Assembly (NCBI GenBank): GCA_002412705.1
Contig: DHVO01000007.1
Coordinates: 1 to 6,664, forward strand
Length of the DNA stretch: 6,664 bases
Source: Bacteroidales bacterium UBA5206
GTDB taxonomy: Bacteria > Bacteroidota > Bacteroidia > Bacteroidales > Tenuifilaceae
Reading direction: 5' to 3'
This document shows, in pieces, positions 1 through 6,626 of the stretch. Numbering within the stretch: position 1 is the first letter of the stretch; each line of letters opens with the position of its first letter. The translations under genes were made by a program, and so were the position numbers. Under the pieces are notes generated by a model. The model was not told the origin of the DNA and did not search any database. It worked only from the letters and a program-made list of their open reading frames with translations.

Positions 1-33
1 GTAGGTGCGGCATCTTTGTTGGTTTTCGGTTAG
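1..33 (+). CDS. Possible 3' end of an upstream gene
   Basis: Frame 1 is open from the window edge and encodes VGAASLLVFG followed by TAG. The residues are small and hydrophobic, as at the end of a membrane segment. With only ten codons visible this could be chance. It would converge on the leftward peptidase gene, and the terminator at 208-246 could then serve both. No function can be assigned. Confidence 0.25.
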   Translation, partial: VGAASLLVFG

Positions 34-34
34 A

Positions 35-93
35 GTTACATGTGACGAGTTACTTGTTACTGTGGAATAATGTTGTTAGTGTATAGTGTTTAG
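35..93 (+). repeat. Degenerate heptamer repeats, GTTAC and TAGTGT types
   Basis: Positions 35-62 read as four consecutive 7-mers of the form GT(T/G)ACNN (GTTACAT, GTGACGA, GTTACTT, GTTACTG). After a 14-nt spacer, 77-90 holds two 7-mers of the form TAGTGTN, followed by a partial third (TAG, 91-93). Both unit types recur in the array at 1928-2032. The copies are degenerate, so the boundaries are approximate. No function is known to me. Confidence 0.5.
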
Positions 94-121
94 GCTTGCA
101 TTCAAGTCTTAAATCTTTCTC

Positions 122-201
122 ATTTAACGTTTCACTTTTAACCTTTAACTTTTCACTTTTAACCTTTAACTTTTAACCTTTAACCTTTAACGCATTTCAC
201 A
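122..201 (+). repeat. Tandem heptamer array, ten TTT(A/C)AC units
   Basis: Read in 7-nt steps from 122, ten successive units fit NTTT(A/C)AC without a break to 191. The only variables are the first base and an A/C choice at position 5. The array contains an exact 21-bp tandem duplication (130-150 equals 151-171), so it has grown partly by three-unit duplication. An eleventh unit (ATTTCAC, 194-200) follows two bases out of register. The array lies just beyond the terminator of the leftward peptidase gene. No reading frame explains it. A shorter, related four-unit run is at 1998-2025. Confidence 0.85.
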
Positions 202-207
202 TCACCC

Positions 208-246
208 AAAAAAGCAAAACCCTCAGGACATAAGCCTTGAGGGTTT
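208..246 (-). terminator. Rho-independent terminator of the peptidase gene
   Basis: AAACCCTCA (217-225) pairs perfectly with TGAGGGTTT (238-246). GG at 226-227 can also pair with CC at 235-236, leaving a one-base bulge. On the minus strand the stem is followed by TGC and then six T (213-208), the classical U tract. It lies 22 nt past the TAG stop of the leftward gene. On the + strand the stem is followed by a looser T-rich stretch, so it may also work for a convergent upstream gene. Confidence 0.85.
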
Positions 247-268
247 CTTCTTTATATCAAGCAAAAAT

Positions 269-1867
269 CTACTTCTTTTTCTTTTTATCCTTTGCAGGTT
301 CTTCCTTCACCTCCTCTTTCCAATATCCCTTGCGGGGTAGCAGGTGATTTAGGTTGGCAACACCATAAACAACAATAGCCGTTACTACTGATGTGTGCTC
401 CTGATACTCTGGAATGCTCATGTTATACAGGTCGCGCTCGGTATGCCAAATCTCACCATAGCTAAAGTCGTACCCCTTAGGGTCGGCTGTGCCAAAGGTA
501 ATTGTGGGCACACCCTCAACAGCAAATGGGCCGCTATCGGTTCCCCAAGCCTCTTTGGGGCGGGTAACAGGGTCGCTTTGGCGAAGGGTGAACGGGAAAT
601 CGGGGTTAATGCCATTAAGCGGTTCGCAAATCTTCTTAAAATCGTCCATCATAGCAGCAGGCACGCTAAGGCTATTTGCTACTGTTGGGCCACCATCGCG
701 GTTAAACATATTGGACACCTTATCCAGCTTATCGGCGTGACTCTTCACCCAGCCCTTTGAACCGTAAAGGCCAAACTCCTCACCTGCCCACAGGCAAACA
801 AGAATTGTACGCTTAGGCTTTCCGCCTGCAGCCATAATTAAACGTGCAGCCTCCATAGCAGGTGTAACACCAGAGCCATCGTCAACGCCACCAGTGGCAA
901 CATCAAAGGCATCCAGATGTCCGCCCATAATCACGTACTCATCGGGGAATTCGGTACCAGGTATCACTCCTATTACGTTGTGATACTTAACAGGCCCCAT
1001 TTTGAAATGGTTACGGATATCGAACTCAAGTTCAAACCGCTGACGCTCCTTGGCCATGCGCTCAATAATTGCATACTGATGCTCATCCAACTTAATATCT
1101 GGAACGGTTGGAAGCGTTTCAAAGGTCATGTTATGCACATTCTTCCTGTCATATAGCGCAGTAATTGGGTTTGGTGCCGATTGGATTATACCCAAAATTC
1201 CAGCCTCAACCATCTCCTTGTAGAATAGTGCAGGCTCCTCAATGTAGGGTAGCATCTCCTTCTCTGGCTTTCCTGTACCCCTGTTCTGCCAGTTCTCGCG
1301 GCGAATCTCATTATTCTTCTTCTCAATCTCCTCATTCTGCAGCATTATGGCAGCGCGCTTTACATCTGCATCAGCTGAAAAATCAATGGGCCAACCCGTG
1401 CTCTTGCCCGATATTAGAACCCAAGCTCCCTTTAGCTTGCCTTTCATGCGCTCAAACTGAGCCTTAGTTTTAGGCTCAATTACCACATGCCCCTTTTGCA
1501 CTCCCTTTGTGCCCGATGTGTATGATGGTGTAGCAAAGTGAAGCACCATGCCATTATCGCTAAGCATCCTCCCAAACCAAGGACCACGGTTAAAACCAAC
1601 GGGCAGCTCTCCTACCTCTTCCATCAAAACCTCCATGCCCCACTGCCTAAACTTATACGCAGCCCAGTTAGCGGCATTCTCATATGCATCGGAACCAATG
1701 GGTCTACCACCAATCCTATTGCTAAGCACATCAAGATGCTGCATGGTTTGGTTATCGGTTTTGGCAATCTCAATAATGCGCTCCACCACAGGGTCGGTTT
1801 GCGCTTTTAGCGCAAGGGAGAGCGAAAGGAAACTTGCTGCAACAAGCAGTATAAGGACTCTTTTCAT
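269..1867 (-). CDS. Secreted M28-family zinc metallopeptidase
   Basis: This 532-residue protein belongs to the M28 aminopeptidase/glutamate carboxypeptidase group of di-zinc exopeptidases (M20/M25/M40-type fold). A signal peptide covers about residues 1-22 (basic start, leucine/serine-rich core, likely cut near LKA-QT), so it should act in the periplasm or outside the cell. Residues about 115-235 look like a protease-associated insert. The metal site is complete: H317 in GGHLDAF, D329/D330 in GGVDDGSG, E363 (expected general base) and E364 in AGEEFG, D391 in NRDGG, and H475 in WHTERD. The length suits the PA-containing subfamily related to plasma glutamate carboxypeptidase. The last residues form a Lys/Glu-rich tail ending in five lysines, which is outside the catalytic fold. 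There is no Por-type sorting domain. ATG at 1867 is chosen because the signal peptide begins there; no Shine-Dalgarno is seen and no convincing promoter was found. The gene is monocistronic and terminated at 208-246. The substrate is probably peptides or dipeptides, but specificity cannot be read. Confidence 0.9.
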   Translation of the reverse strand: MKRVLILLVAASFLSLSLALKAQTDPVVERIIEIAKTDNQTMQHLDVLSNRIGGRPIGSDAYENAANWAAYKFRQWGMEVLMEEVGELPVGFNRGPWFGRMLSDNGMVLHFATPSYTSGTKGVQKGHVVIEPKTKAQFERMKGKLKGAWVLISGKSTGWPIDFSADADVKRAAIMLQNEEIEKKNNEIRRENWQNRGTGKPEKEMLPYIEEPALFYKEMVEAGILGIIQSAPNPITALYDRKNVHNMTFETLPTVPDIKLDEHQYAIIERMAKERQRFELEFDIRNHFKMGPVKYHNVIGVIPGTEFPDEYVIMGGHLDAFDVATGGVDDGSGVTPAMEAARLIMAAGGKPKRTILVCLWAGEEFGLYGSKGWVKSHADKLDKVSNMFNRDGGPTVANSLSVPAAMMDDFKKICEPLNGINPDFPFTLRQSDPVTRPKEAWGTDSGPFAVEGVPTITFGTADPKGYDFSYGEIWHTERDLYNMSIPEYQEHTSVVTAIVVYGVANLNHLLPRKGYWKEEVKEEPAKDKKKKK

Positions 1868-1927
1868 AGGTTAGTGTATTGGGAAATAATATTCCATTAG
1901 AGCATTGGATGGAGAAAGGGTTTAATC

Positions 1928-2032
1928 GTGAGACGTTAGACACTAGATGTTACATGTTACAAGTTAGTTTGTAGTGTCTAGTGTCTAGTGTATTGTCATT
2001 TCACGTTTAACGTTTAACTTTTAACGTCTATC
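1928..2032 (+). repeat. Fifteen-unit heptamer array between divergent genes
   Basis: Cut into 7-mers from 1928, the sequence stays in one register for 15 units. The first six are mostly GTTANNN-like (GTTAGAC, GTTACAT, GTTACAA, GTTAGTT). The next three are TAGTG-centred (TGTAGTG, then TCTAGTG twice). After one transitional unit come ATTTCAC, GTTTAAC twice and TTTTAAC, and the last unit is degenerate. Position 3 is T in 13 of 15 units, and position 4 changes from A to T at the tenth unit. The same three unit types occur in the same order at 35-201. It lies in the divergent region between the peptidase and phosphoesterase genes and could affect either promoter, though nothing shows that it does. 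Confidence 0.7.
1933..1991 (+). other. Long imperfect hairpin within the heptamer array
   Basis: Positions 1933-1959 pair with 1965-1991 around a five-base loop. Of 27 pairs, 19 are Watson-Crick, seven are G-U and one (T1955/T1969) is a mismatch. The core is an exact 11-bp inverted repeat: TAGACACTAGA (1937-1947) against TCTAGTGTCTA (1977-1987). The G-U pairs count only in a + strand RNA, since they become A-C mismatches on the minus strand. This would therefore favour a + strand transcript if the region is transcribed, and no promoter for that is visible upstream. Confidence 0.5.
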
Positions 2033-2061
2033 CTCAAACAGCTAAACAACATTATAATCCA

Positions 2062-2081
2062 TACAATTTTAAACAATTGTA
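2062..2081. promoter_or_regulatory. Perfect inverted repeat, possible operator
   Basis: TACAATT (2062-2068) is mirrored by AATTGTA (2075-2081) with a 6-nt spacer. Size and symmetry suit a dimeric regulator site upstream of the phosphoesterase gene. In A/T-rich intergenic DNA a 7-bp arm can arise by chance, and no regulator is encoded nearby. Confidence 0.25.
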
Positions 2082-2104
2082 AAACACTAAACCAAAAACG
2101 CTGT

Positions 2105-2112
2105 TATATTCG
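2105..2112 (+). promoter_or_regulatory. Weak -7 promoter candidate for the phosphoesterase gene
   Basis: TATATTCG differs by one base from the Bacteroidota -7 consensus TAnnTTTG and would give a leader of roughly 25 nt before the ATG at 2144. The nearest TTG (2077-2079) lies 25 nt upstream, longer than the usual spacing, so the -33 element is not convincing. Confidence 0.25.
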
Positions 2113-2143
2113 GGCAGGAAAATTCATTTCAACACATAATACG

Positions 2144-3304
2144 ATGAAAATAAAAGCCATGATAATATTCCTATCCATAGTTATACTGGTAAACACACTG
2201 GTTAACCTATACCTGTTCTACAGAACCAAACCGCTTGTTGGCTCGGCTAGCGACACGGTGATGTGGATTTTTAGAGCAGCCTTTTGGCTTGTTGCCTTTG
2301 CCTACGTTATTGGTAGATTTACCGAGCGAAGCGGCGCTATGGCCGTTGCCGAGACATTTATTAAAATGGGCTCGTGGTGGCTTGGCGCCATGCTTTACCT
2401 TACCCTCGGTTTTCTTTTGGTTGATATTCTTAGAGGGGTTAACGCGCTGTTCAACATCACCGATATTCTAAAGTTTAGCTGGCAAAGCCCAAAGGGACAA
2501 ATGGCCTCCATTGGCGTTTATGCTGTTGCCCTTGTAATACTGGTTATTGGCTACTTTAATGCAAAGTACCCTGTGGTGAATACGCTCACCATAAACGTTA
2601 ACAAACCCATTGAGGGTGGTAAGCAACGCATAGTGCTGCTATCGGATATCCACCTGGGTACAATGATTGCCAATGGCCGACTAGAGCGAATGGTACGTAA
2701 GGTTAACGAGCAAAACCCCGATGTTGTGCTTCTGGCTGGCGATGTGTTCGATGAGGATTTAGGCCCTGTAATTAGCAATAACATGGGCGATTTGCTAAAG
2801 AACCTAAAAGCCAAGTATGGCGTTTATGCCGTAACGGGTAACCACGAGTTTTTTGGGAATGTAAACGCAGCGCAGGCCTACCTTGAGCAGCATGGCATAA
2901 CAGTGCTCCGCGATAGCATTGCAGCGCTACCCAACGGCTTCACCATTGTTGGTCGCGACGACCGGCAGGCCAACCACATGCTACCCCAACCGCGCAAATC
3001 GGTTGAACAACTTGTTGCTGGCGCAAACCAGAACACAGCGCTAATACTTATGGATCACCAGCCCTATCAGCTTGAAGAGGCTGTTAACAATGGCATCGAC
3101 CTACAAGTATCGGGGCATACACACCATGGTCAAATGTGGCCCTTTGGTTACGTAACCAGCAAGATATTTGAGGTTAGCCGCGGGCATAAGCAGAAGGGCA
3201 ATACCCACATTTACGTTTCAACGGGGTATGGAACCTGGGGGCCTCCCATCAGAACGGGCAACCGTCCAGAACTGGTTGTTATTGATATGATTAATAACTT
3301 ATAA
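2144..3304 (+). CDS. Membrane-anchored calcineurin-like metallophosphoesterase
   Basis: This 386-residue protein has an N-terminal membrane part with about four helices (residues 5-25, 38-57, 77-97, 120-139) and a C-terminal metallophosphoesterase domain from about 160 to 383. The dinuclear metal site motifs are all present and in order: D168 and H170 in SDIHLG, D200 in LAGDVFD, N233 and H234 in GNHE, H305 in MDHQP, and H325 and H327 in GHTHHGQ. The layout matches the YkuE/YaeI-like group, which hydrolyses phosphomonoesters or diesters, in some members near lipid substrates. The substrate here is unknown. Whether the catalytic domain faces the cytoplasm or periplasm cannot be settled from charge distribution. 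ATG at 2144 is the first start ahead of helix 1. No Shine-Dalgarno is visible, as is usual in this phylum. The gene is transcribed away from the peptidase gene and is closed by the terminator at 3332-3359, so it is probably a single-gene unit. Confidence 0.88.
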   Translation: MKIKAMIIFLSIVILVNTLVNLYLFYRTKPLVGSASDTVMWIFRAAFWLVAFAYVIGRFTERSGAMAVAETFIKMGSWWLGAMLYLTLGFLLVDILRGVNALFNITDILKFSWQSPKGQMASIGVYAVALVILVIGYFNAKYPVVNTLTINVNKPIEGGKQRIVLLSDIHLGTMIANGRLERMVRKVNEQNPDVVLLAGDVFDEDLGPVISNNMGDLLKNLKAKYGVYAVTGNHEFFGNVNAAQAYLEQHGITVLRDSIAALPNGFTIVGRDDRQANHMLPQPRKSVEQLVAGANQNTALILMDHQPYQLEEAVNNGIDLQVSGHTHHGQMWPFGYVTSKIFEVSRGHKQKGNTHIYVSTGYGTWGPPIRTGNRPELVVIDMINNL

Positions 3305-3331
3305 CAATATACTTATTTCGATATTTAGAGG

Positions 3332-3359
3332 TGGGAGCATTAGCATGCTCCCATTTTTT
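3332..3359 (+). terminator. Rho-independent terminator after the phosphoesterase gene
   Basis: TGGGAGCAT (3332-3340) and ATGCTCCCA (3345-3353) form a perfect 9-bp stem with a TAGC loop, followed at once by six T (3354-3359). It starts 28 nt after the stop codon of the phosphoesterase gene and separates it from the downstream two-gene unit. Confidence 0.93.
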
Positions 3360-3400
3360 ATGCTATTTAGCAACACTGTATGCTCATTTAATTCTTCTAT

Positions 3401-3408
3401 TATCTTTG
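3401..3408 (+). promoter_or_regulatory. Bacteroidota-type promoter of the two-gene receptor unit
   Basis: TATCTTTG is an exact match to the Bacteroidota -7 element TAnnTTTG. It lies 23 nt before the ATG at 3432 and just after the terminator of the previous gene, where a promoter is expected. The -33 element is weaker: ATG at 3380-3382 or CTG at 3376-3378, with spacers of 18 or 22 nt, would be one-mismatch forms of TTG. Transcription would start near 3413-3416, giving a very short leader. Confidence 0.6.
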
Positions 3409-3431
3409 TATAGGATTAGAAAATATTAAAA

Positions 3432-3962
3432 ATGAGTTCATACGCTCTTTTCAAATCAAATGGAAAATCGTTAAAAAGGCTGGGACAAATAAACCGATTA
3501 CTATACATAGCCCTATCGGCTGCGTTTCCTTCCATTACCTATATCATAGTATTCTCAAAGGGTTACCTAATGGCTATGCTACTAATTCTAGTATCAATAG
3601 CACTTATAGCAACTGTTGTTGCATGGTACCTGTTTACCAAGCATATAAAGCAAAATCTACAAGCAATAGGAACCATTAGCGTTGGAAAATCCAACCTAGT
3701 AAAGTCCATTGGCGATTTAAAAGAGCAGTACAGCTACGCCAATATAAAGCAGCTAAGCGTAAAGCCGCACTTGCGTAAAATAGTACGAGCAGCAGATAGC
3801 AACAAGAGCTTAACCTATTTGGTAACACTACAGTACGAAGATAAACCCAAAGAGCAGTTTGTAATAGCCAGTGAGGGCAACGAGTTGCCCAACCCCAACT
3901 TTATCAACAACATAAAGTGGATTCAGAAGTACCATAAATTGCAATTTTATACCGGAAAATAA
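3432..3962 (+). CDS. Uncharacterised two-helix membrane protein
   Basis: I do not recognise this 176-residue protein. It has a basic N-terminus (KSNGKSLKRLGQINR), a tight hairpin of two membrane helices (about residues 22-41 and 46-68) and a soluble part of about 105 residues that by positive-inside reasoning is cytoplasmic. That part has alternating hydrophobic strands (IGTISVG, YANIKQLSV, LTYLVTLQY, EQFVIASE) and ends in a likely helix (FINNIKWIQKYHKL). This order of a helix pair, a beta sheet and a C-terminal helix resembles bacterial PH-like membrane proteins of the YdbS/YcxB type, but that is a fold-level guess. The ATG at 3432 follows an A-rich leader downstream of the TAnnTTTG element. 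The receptor gene begins 16 nt after its stop, so the two are very likely co-transcribed. No cysteine or obvious catalytic motif is present. Confidence 0.75.
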   Translation: MSSYALFKSNGKSLKRLGQINRLLYIALSAAFPSITYIIVFSKGYLMAMLLILVSIALIATVVAWYLFTKHIKQNLQAIGTISVGKSNLVKSIGDLKEQYSYANIKQLSVKPHLRKIVRAADSNKSLTYLVTLQYEDKPKEQFVIASEGNELPNPNFINNIKWIQKYHKLQFYTGK

Positions 3963-3978
3963 TTAGTCAACCCTTTAT

Positions 3979-6489
3979 ATGAAAACAAAAATCGCCTTTT
4001 CGCTTCTCATCATTCTTAGTCTAGCACTACAATCGTTTGCCATATCACAGCCAAACCACGATGATACCGATAGCCTAAAAATCAGGAAAAACCCTACAGT
4101 TGGCATAAAAACATACGCCAACGGAACAACCGATTATACGCTAAAGCACATAAACCTTATAGCGGCCCAAAACAACAATCCGTTCCATAGCAATATATGG
4201 GCAGCAGCAAACGCATCAAACTTCGCGCTGCGAGGCTACACCAGCTCCAATATTGGAGTAGCCTACAACGGGGTAATCCTAAACCTAAACGGCATTGCAG
4301 CGGAGAACTATCCGCTTTGGTCGGCCATAACCAATAGCGTTGCCAGCAGCTTTTACAAGGTTGATTTTGATGCCAACAGCAACCTACACAGCGGCATGAT
4401 GGGCACATACAATCTAGGCCTTGCATCGCAAAAAGAGGGACAAACTGCTGTTGCATGGACTAGTGCCAACCACGTTTACCGTAATGCGCTACAGCTTGCC
4501 CACACCACGGGAACCTCCCCCAGCGGCTGGAACCTTACACTTAACGGCTCGGGCACTTGGGCTCAAAGCGGCTATGTAGATGGCGCTGCTCATAGCGAAT
4601 GGAACTACTTTATGGAGGTAAATAAGCAGCTTGGGCTAAACCATAAGCTATCGGCTACAGTAATGGGGGCCTTTTTCCAGAATAAGCAAACCGACTATGC
4701 GCCACTGGAAGCGTTTAAGCTAACTGGCTCCAACTACTACAACCCAGCCTGGGGAAACAGCAATGGAAAGGAGCTAAACGCCAACCAGTTCACAAGCAAT
4801 ATGCCCATGGCTATTGTAAACCATAGCTGGAATGTGTCTAGCAAGCTAACTATAAGCACATCGGCGGCAATTGCCTATGGTTCGCAGGAAAGCCTCCAAC
4901 TAGAGTGGAACGACGTATCTAGCCCAATGCCTACATTCTATAGGAATATGCCATTTTACTATTCCAGCTATCTCCACTCCGACTACTACACCCAAATTAA
5001 ACAAATCTGGTCTAAAAAGCCACAGATTGATTGGGATTATATTTATCTATCAAACTCCAAAAATCTGTTTACCACTTACGATGCCGAAGGCGTACCAGGC
5101 AATACCGTTACTGCAAATAAAGCCCGTTACATTATATCGAATAATAATGTTGATGTTACCGATTTGCACCTTACATCCCATTTTACCTACGCCATTAACA
5201 GCAACACCACGCTAACAGGCGGATTCTATGCTCAGCATAAGCAGTGGGATGCATACAAAACCATGCACAGCCTTCTAAATGCCGATTACTACTTAGACAA
5301 TCGCATTCACCCATACCTATTCACCCTAATACACAGCGACATTAGAATCCCCAACAACATAATTTACCAAGGCGAAACCTTTGGCTACAGCTACACTGCA
5401 ACCACCAACATGTACCGTGGATTTGCTGGTATAGTGTACCAAACCAACGCCCTTAACCTTAAGCTAAACGGCAGCATTGGTTACAATACGCTACAACGCG
5501 AAGGTAAAATGGATAACCAAACACAGGGAAATAACTCCCTTGGTAAAAGCGCGCAAAAAGGATTTTTAGGCTATCAGGTTAATGCCAGTATGGGCTATGC
5601 AATACGTAACAACCATAAAGTTGAGCTAAGCGGATTCGCCCTTAACCAAGCGCCCAGCTTCTACAACCTATTCCCATTGGCACAGGTATCAAACCTAATG
5701 GGAAACAGCAGCGTTAGCAGCAGATACGGAATTAGCGCCTCGCATTCCCTACAGCTAAATCGACTAAAAACCTATTTAGCAGCCTACTACACGGCAATGC
5801 TTAACCAAACCCAAAACAGCATAAGGTTTAACGAGGAGGTTAACGTAATTGCAACAAGCTCGTTGAGCAACCTTAATCAGGTAAACATGGGAGTTGAAGC
5901 AGGCGTTGATTTTGATGTTAACCAATACCTAACCCTTAAGTTTGCTGGTAGCCACGGAAAGTACTACTATACCTCGCGCCCCACGCTAAATACCTACGCA
6001 AACATTTTTACTAGTGCAATAATTCAGAACCAAAAGGTTAACGCCGATAACTTTAGGGTTCCCAACGTACCACAAACACTGCTTAGTGGCGGTGTTGAGG
6101 TTAATATCCCCAAGGGATGGACTGCCAGCGTAAAGGCAAACTACTATGGCAATGCATATGCCGATTTCACCGCAGAATCGAGGCTGGAGAATAGCATTAA
6201 CGACATTACTACTATTCCACTAAGCGAAATGGAAGCCTTCTTTAGCCAGCAAAAGCTGGACGATGGCTTTACTGTGGATGTTGCCCTTGGCAAATCGTGG
6301 CAGCTATTTAAGCAGAAAAGCAGGCTAAACCTCTACCTACAGGTTAACAACCTACTTAACAATCAGAATATTATGCTTACCGGGCGTGAGCAGTATGGTT
6401 TCACTGCCCATATCCGCGAAATGGCAGCCAACCAGTATCTATTTATGCTTGGGCGCAGCATGTTTGTTAACCTCGCCTTTAGCTTCTAA
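3979..6489 (+). CDS. TonB-dependent outer-membrane receptor
   Basis: This 836-residue protein should form a 22-strand outer-membrane barrel with an internal plug, importing a ligand using TonB energy. Residues 1-21 are a signal peptide (MKTK, hydrophobic core, cut likely after QSFA). The plug runs from about 42 to 150 and contains ALRGYTSSNIGVAYNGVIL (83-101), equivalent to the usual LRG...V..NG plug motif. The barrel fills the rest, with YYNPAWGNSNGK (253-264), FYRNMPFYY (320-328) and PQIDWDYIY (348-356), which I recognise as marks of a Bacteroidota-specific receptor group, and a C-terminal strand ending FVNLAFSF with the terminal Phe needed for outer-membrane insertion. Unlike many receptors of the phylum it has no N-terminal carboxypeptidase-like domain: only about 20-30 residues separate the signal peptide from the plug. 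No clear TonB box is seen. No SusD-like lipoprotein is adjacent, so SusC is unlikely. The gene follows the two-helix protein by 16 nt and probably shares its promoter. The ligand is unknown. Confidence 0.88.
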   Translation: MKTKIAFSLLIILSLALQSFAISQPNHDDTDSLKIRKNPTVGIKTYANGTTDYTLKHINLIAAQNNNPFHSNIWAAANASNFALRGYTSSNIGVAYNGVILNLNGIAAENYPLWSAITNSVASSFYKVDFDANSNLHSGMMGTYNLGLASQKEGQTAVAWTSANHVYRNALQLAHTTGTSPSGWNLTLNGSGTWAQSGYVDGAAHSEWNYFMEVNKQLGLNHKLSATVMGAFFQNKQTDYAPLEAFKLTGSNYYNPAWGNSNGKELNANQFTSNMPMAIVNHSWNVSSKLTISTSAAIAYGSQESLQLEWNDVSSPMPTFYRNMPFYYSSYLHSDYYTQIKQIWSKKPQIDWDYIYLSNSKNLFTTYDAEGVPGNTVTANKARYIISNNNVDVTDLHLTSHFTYAINSNTTLTGGFYAQHKQWDAYKTMHSLLNADYYLDNRIHPYLFTLIHSDIRIPNNIIYQGETFGYSYTATTNMYRGFAGIVYQTNALNLKLNGSIGYNTLQREGKMDNQTQGNNSLGKSAQKGFLGYQVNASMGYAIRNNHKVELSGFALNQAPSFYNLFPLAQVSNLMGNSSVSSRYGISASHSLQLNRLKTYLAAYYTAMLNQTQNSIRFNEEVNVIATSSLSNLNQVNMGVEAGVDFDVNQYLTLKFAGSHGKYYYTSRPTLNTYANIFTSAIIQNQKVNADNFRVPNVPQTLLSGGVEVNIPKGWTASVKANYYGNAYADFTAESRLENSINDITTIPLSEMEAFFSQQKLDDGFTVDVALGKSWQLFKQKSRLNLYLQVNNLLNNQNIMLTGREQYGFTAHIREMAANQYLFMLGRSMFVNLAFSF

Positions 6490-6503
6490 CAAAAGTAAAT
6501 GCC

Positions 6504-6626
6504 ATGGTAACCATTAGGAAGTACAGCAAGCAGCACGATGAGGCCAAAGTAATGCAGCTAATTGCCAACGAGGATGGCTGGGACTACGCCAACAGCGATA
6601 TGGCCGAGCATCCATGGTGCCTCTAG
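6504..6626 (+). pseudogene. Broken 5' end of a GNAT-type acetyltransferase gene
   Basis: The frame from ATG at 6504 encodes 40 residues and stops at TAG 6624-6626. The start, MVTIRKYSKQHD, then AKVMQLIANEDGWDY, looks like the first strand and helix of the GNAT N-acetyltransferase fold, whose members are usually 130-180 residues. After MAE (residues 33-35) the resemblance ends (HPWCL, stop), and neither other frame picks up GNAT-like sequence before the window ends. The gene starts 14 nt after the receptor stop with no terminator between, so it may have been the third gene of that unit. The break coincides with a rise in GC content and the first CATCCATGG. Insertion, rearrangement or an assembly join could each explain it. 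The family call rests on a short stretch. Confidence 0.45.

Noticed and set aside
35..201. CRISPR array
   Set aside because: The repeats are 7-nt contiguous units with no unique spacers of constant length, and no cas gene is present.
395..760. Open frame on the + strand, plus similar ones at 917-1156, 1165-1467 and 1538-1874
   Set aside because: All lie antisense to the M28 peptidase gene, whose full catalytic motif set shows the real frame. Their translations show no family features.
269..1867. Type IX secretion cargo
   Set aside because: The C-terminus is a charged Lys/Glu tail with no Por sorting domain, so only Sec export is supported.
1861..1960. Promoter of the peptidase gene on the minus strand
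   Set aside because: The T-rich stretch just upstream of the start does not match TAnnTTTG closely enough and has no usable -33 partner, so no site was called.
2551..2814. Minus-strand open frame inside the phosphoesterase gene
   Set aside because: It overlaps the catalytic core (SDIHLG, GD, GNHE) read on the other strand and has no recognisable features.
4157..4456. Minus-strand open frame with many cysteines
   Set aside because: It is antisense to the receptor plug. The Cys/Gln/Leu-rich composition is the usual product of reading this kind of coding DNA backwards.
3979..6489. SusC-type glycan receptor
   Set aside because: The length is short for SusC, there is no carboxypeptidase-like domain, and no SusD-like gene follows.
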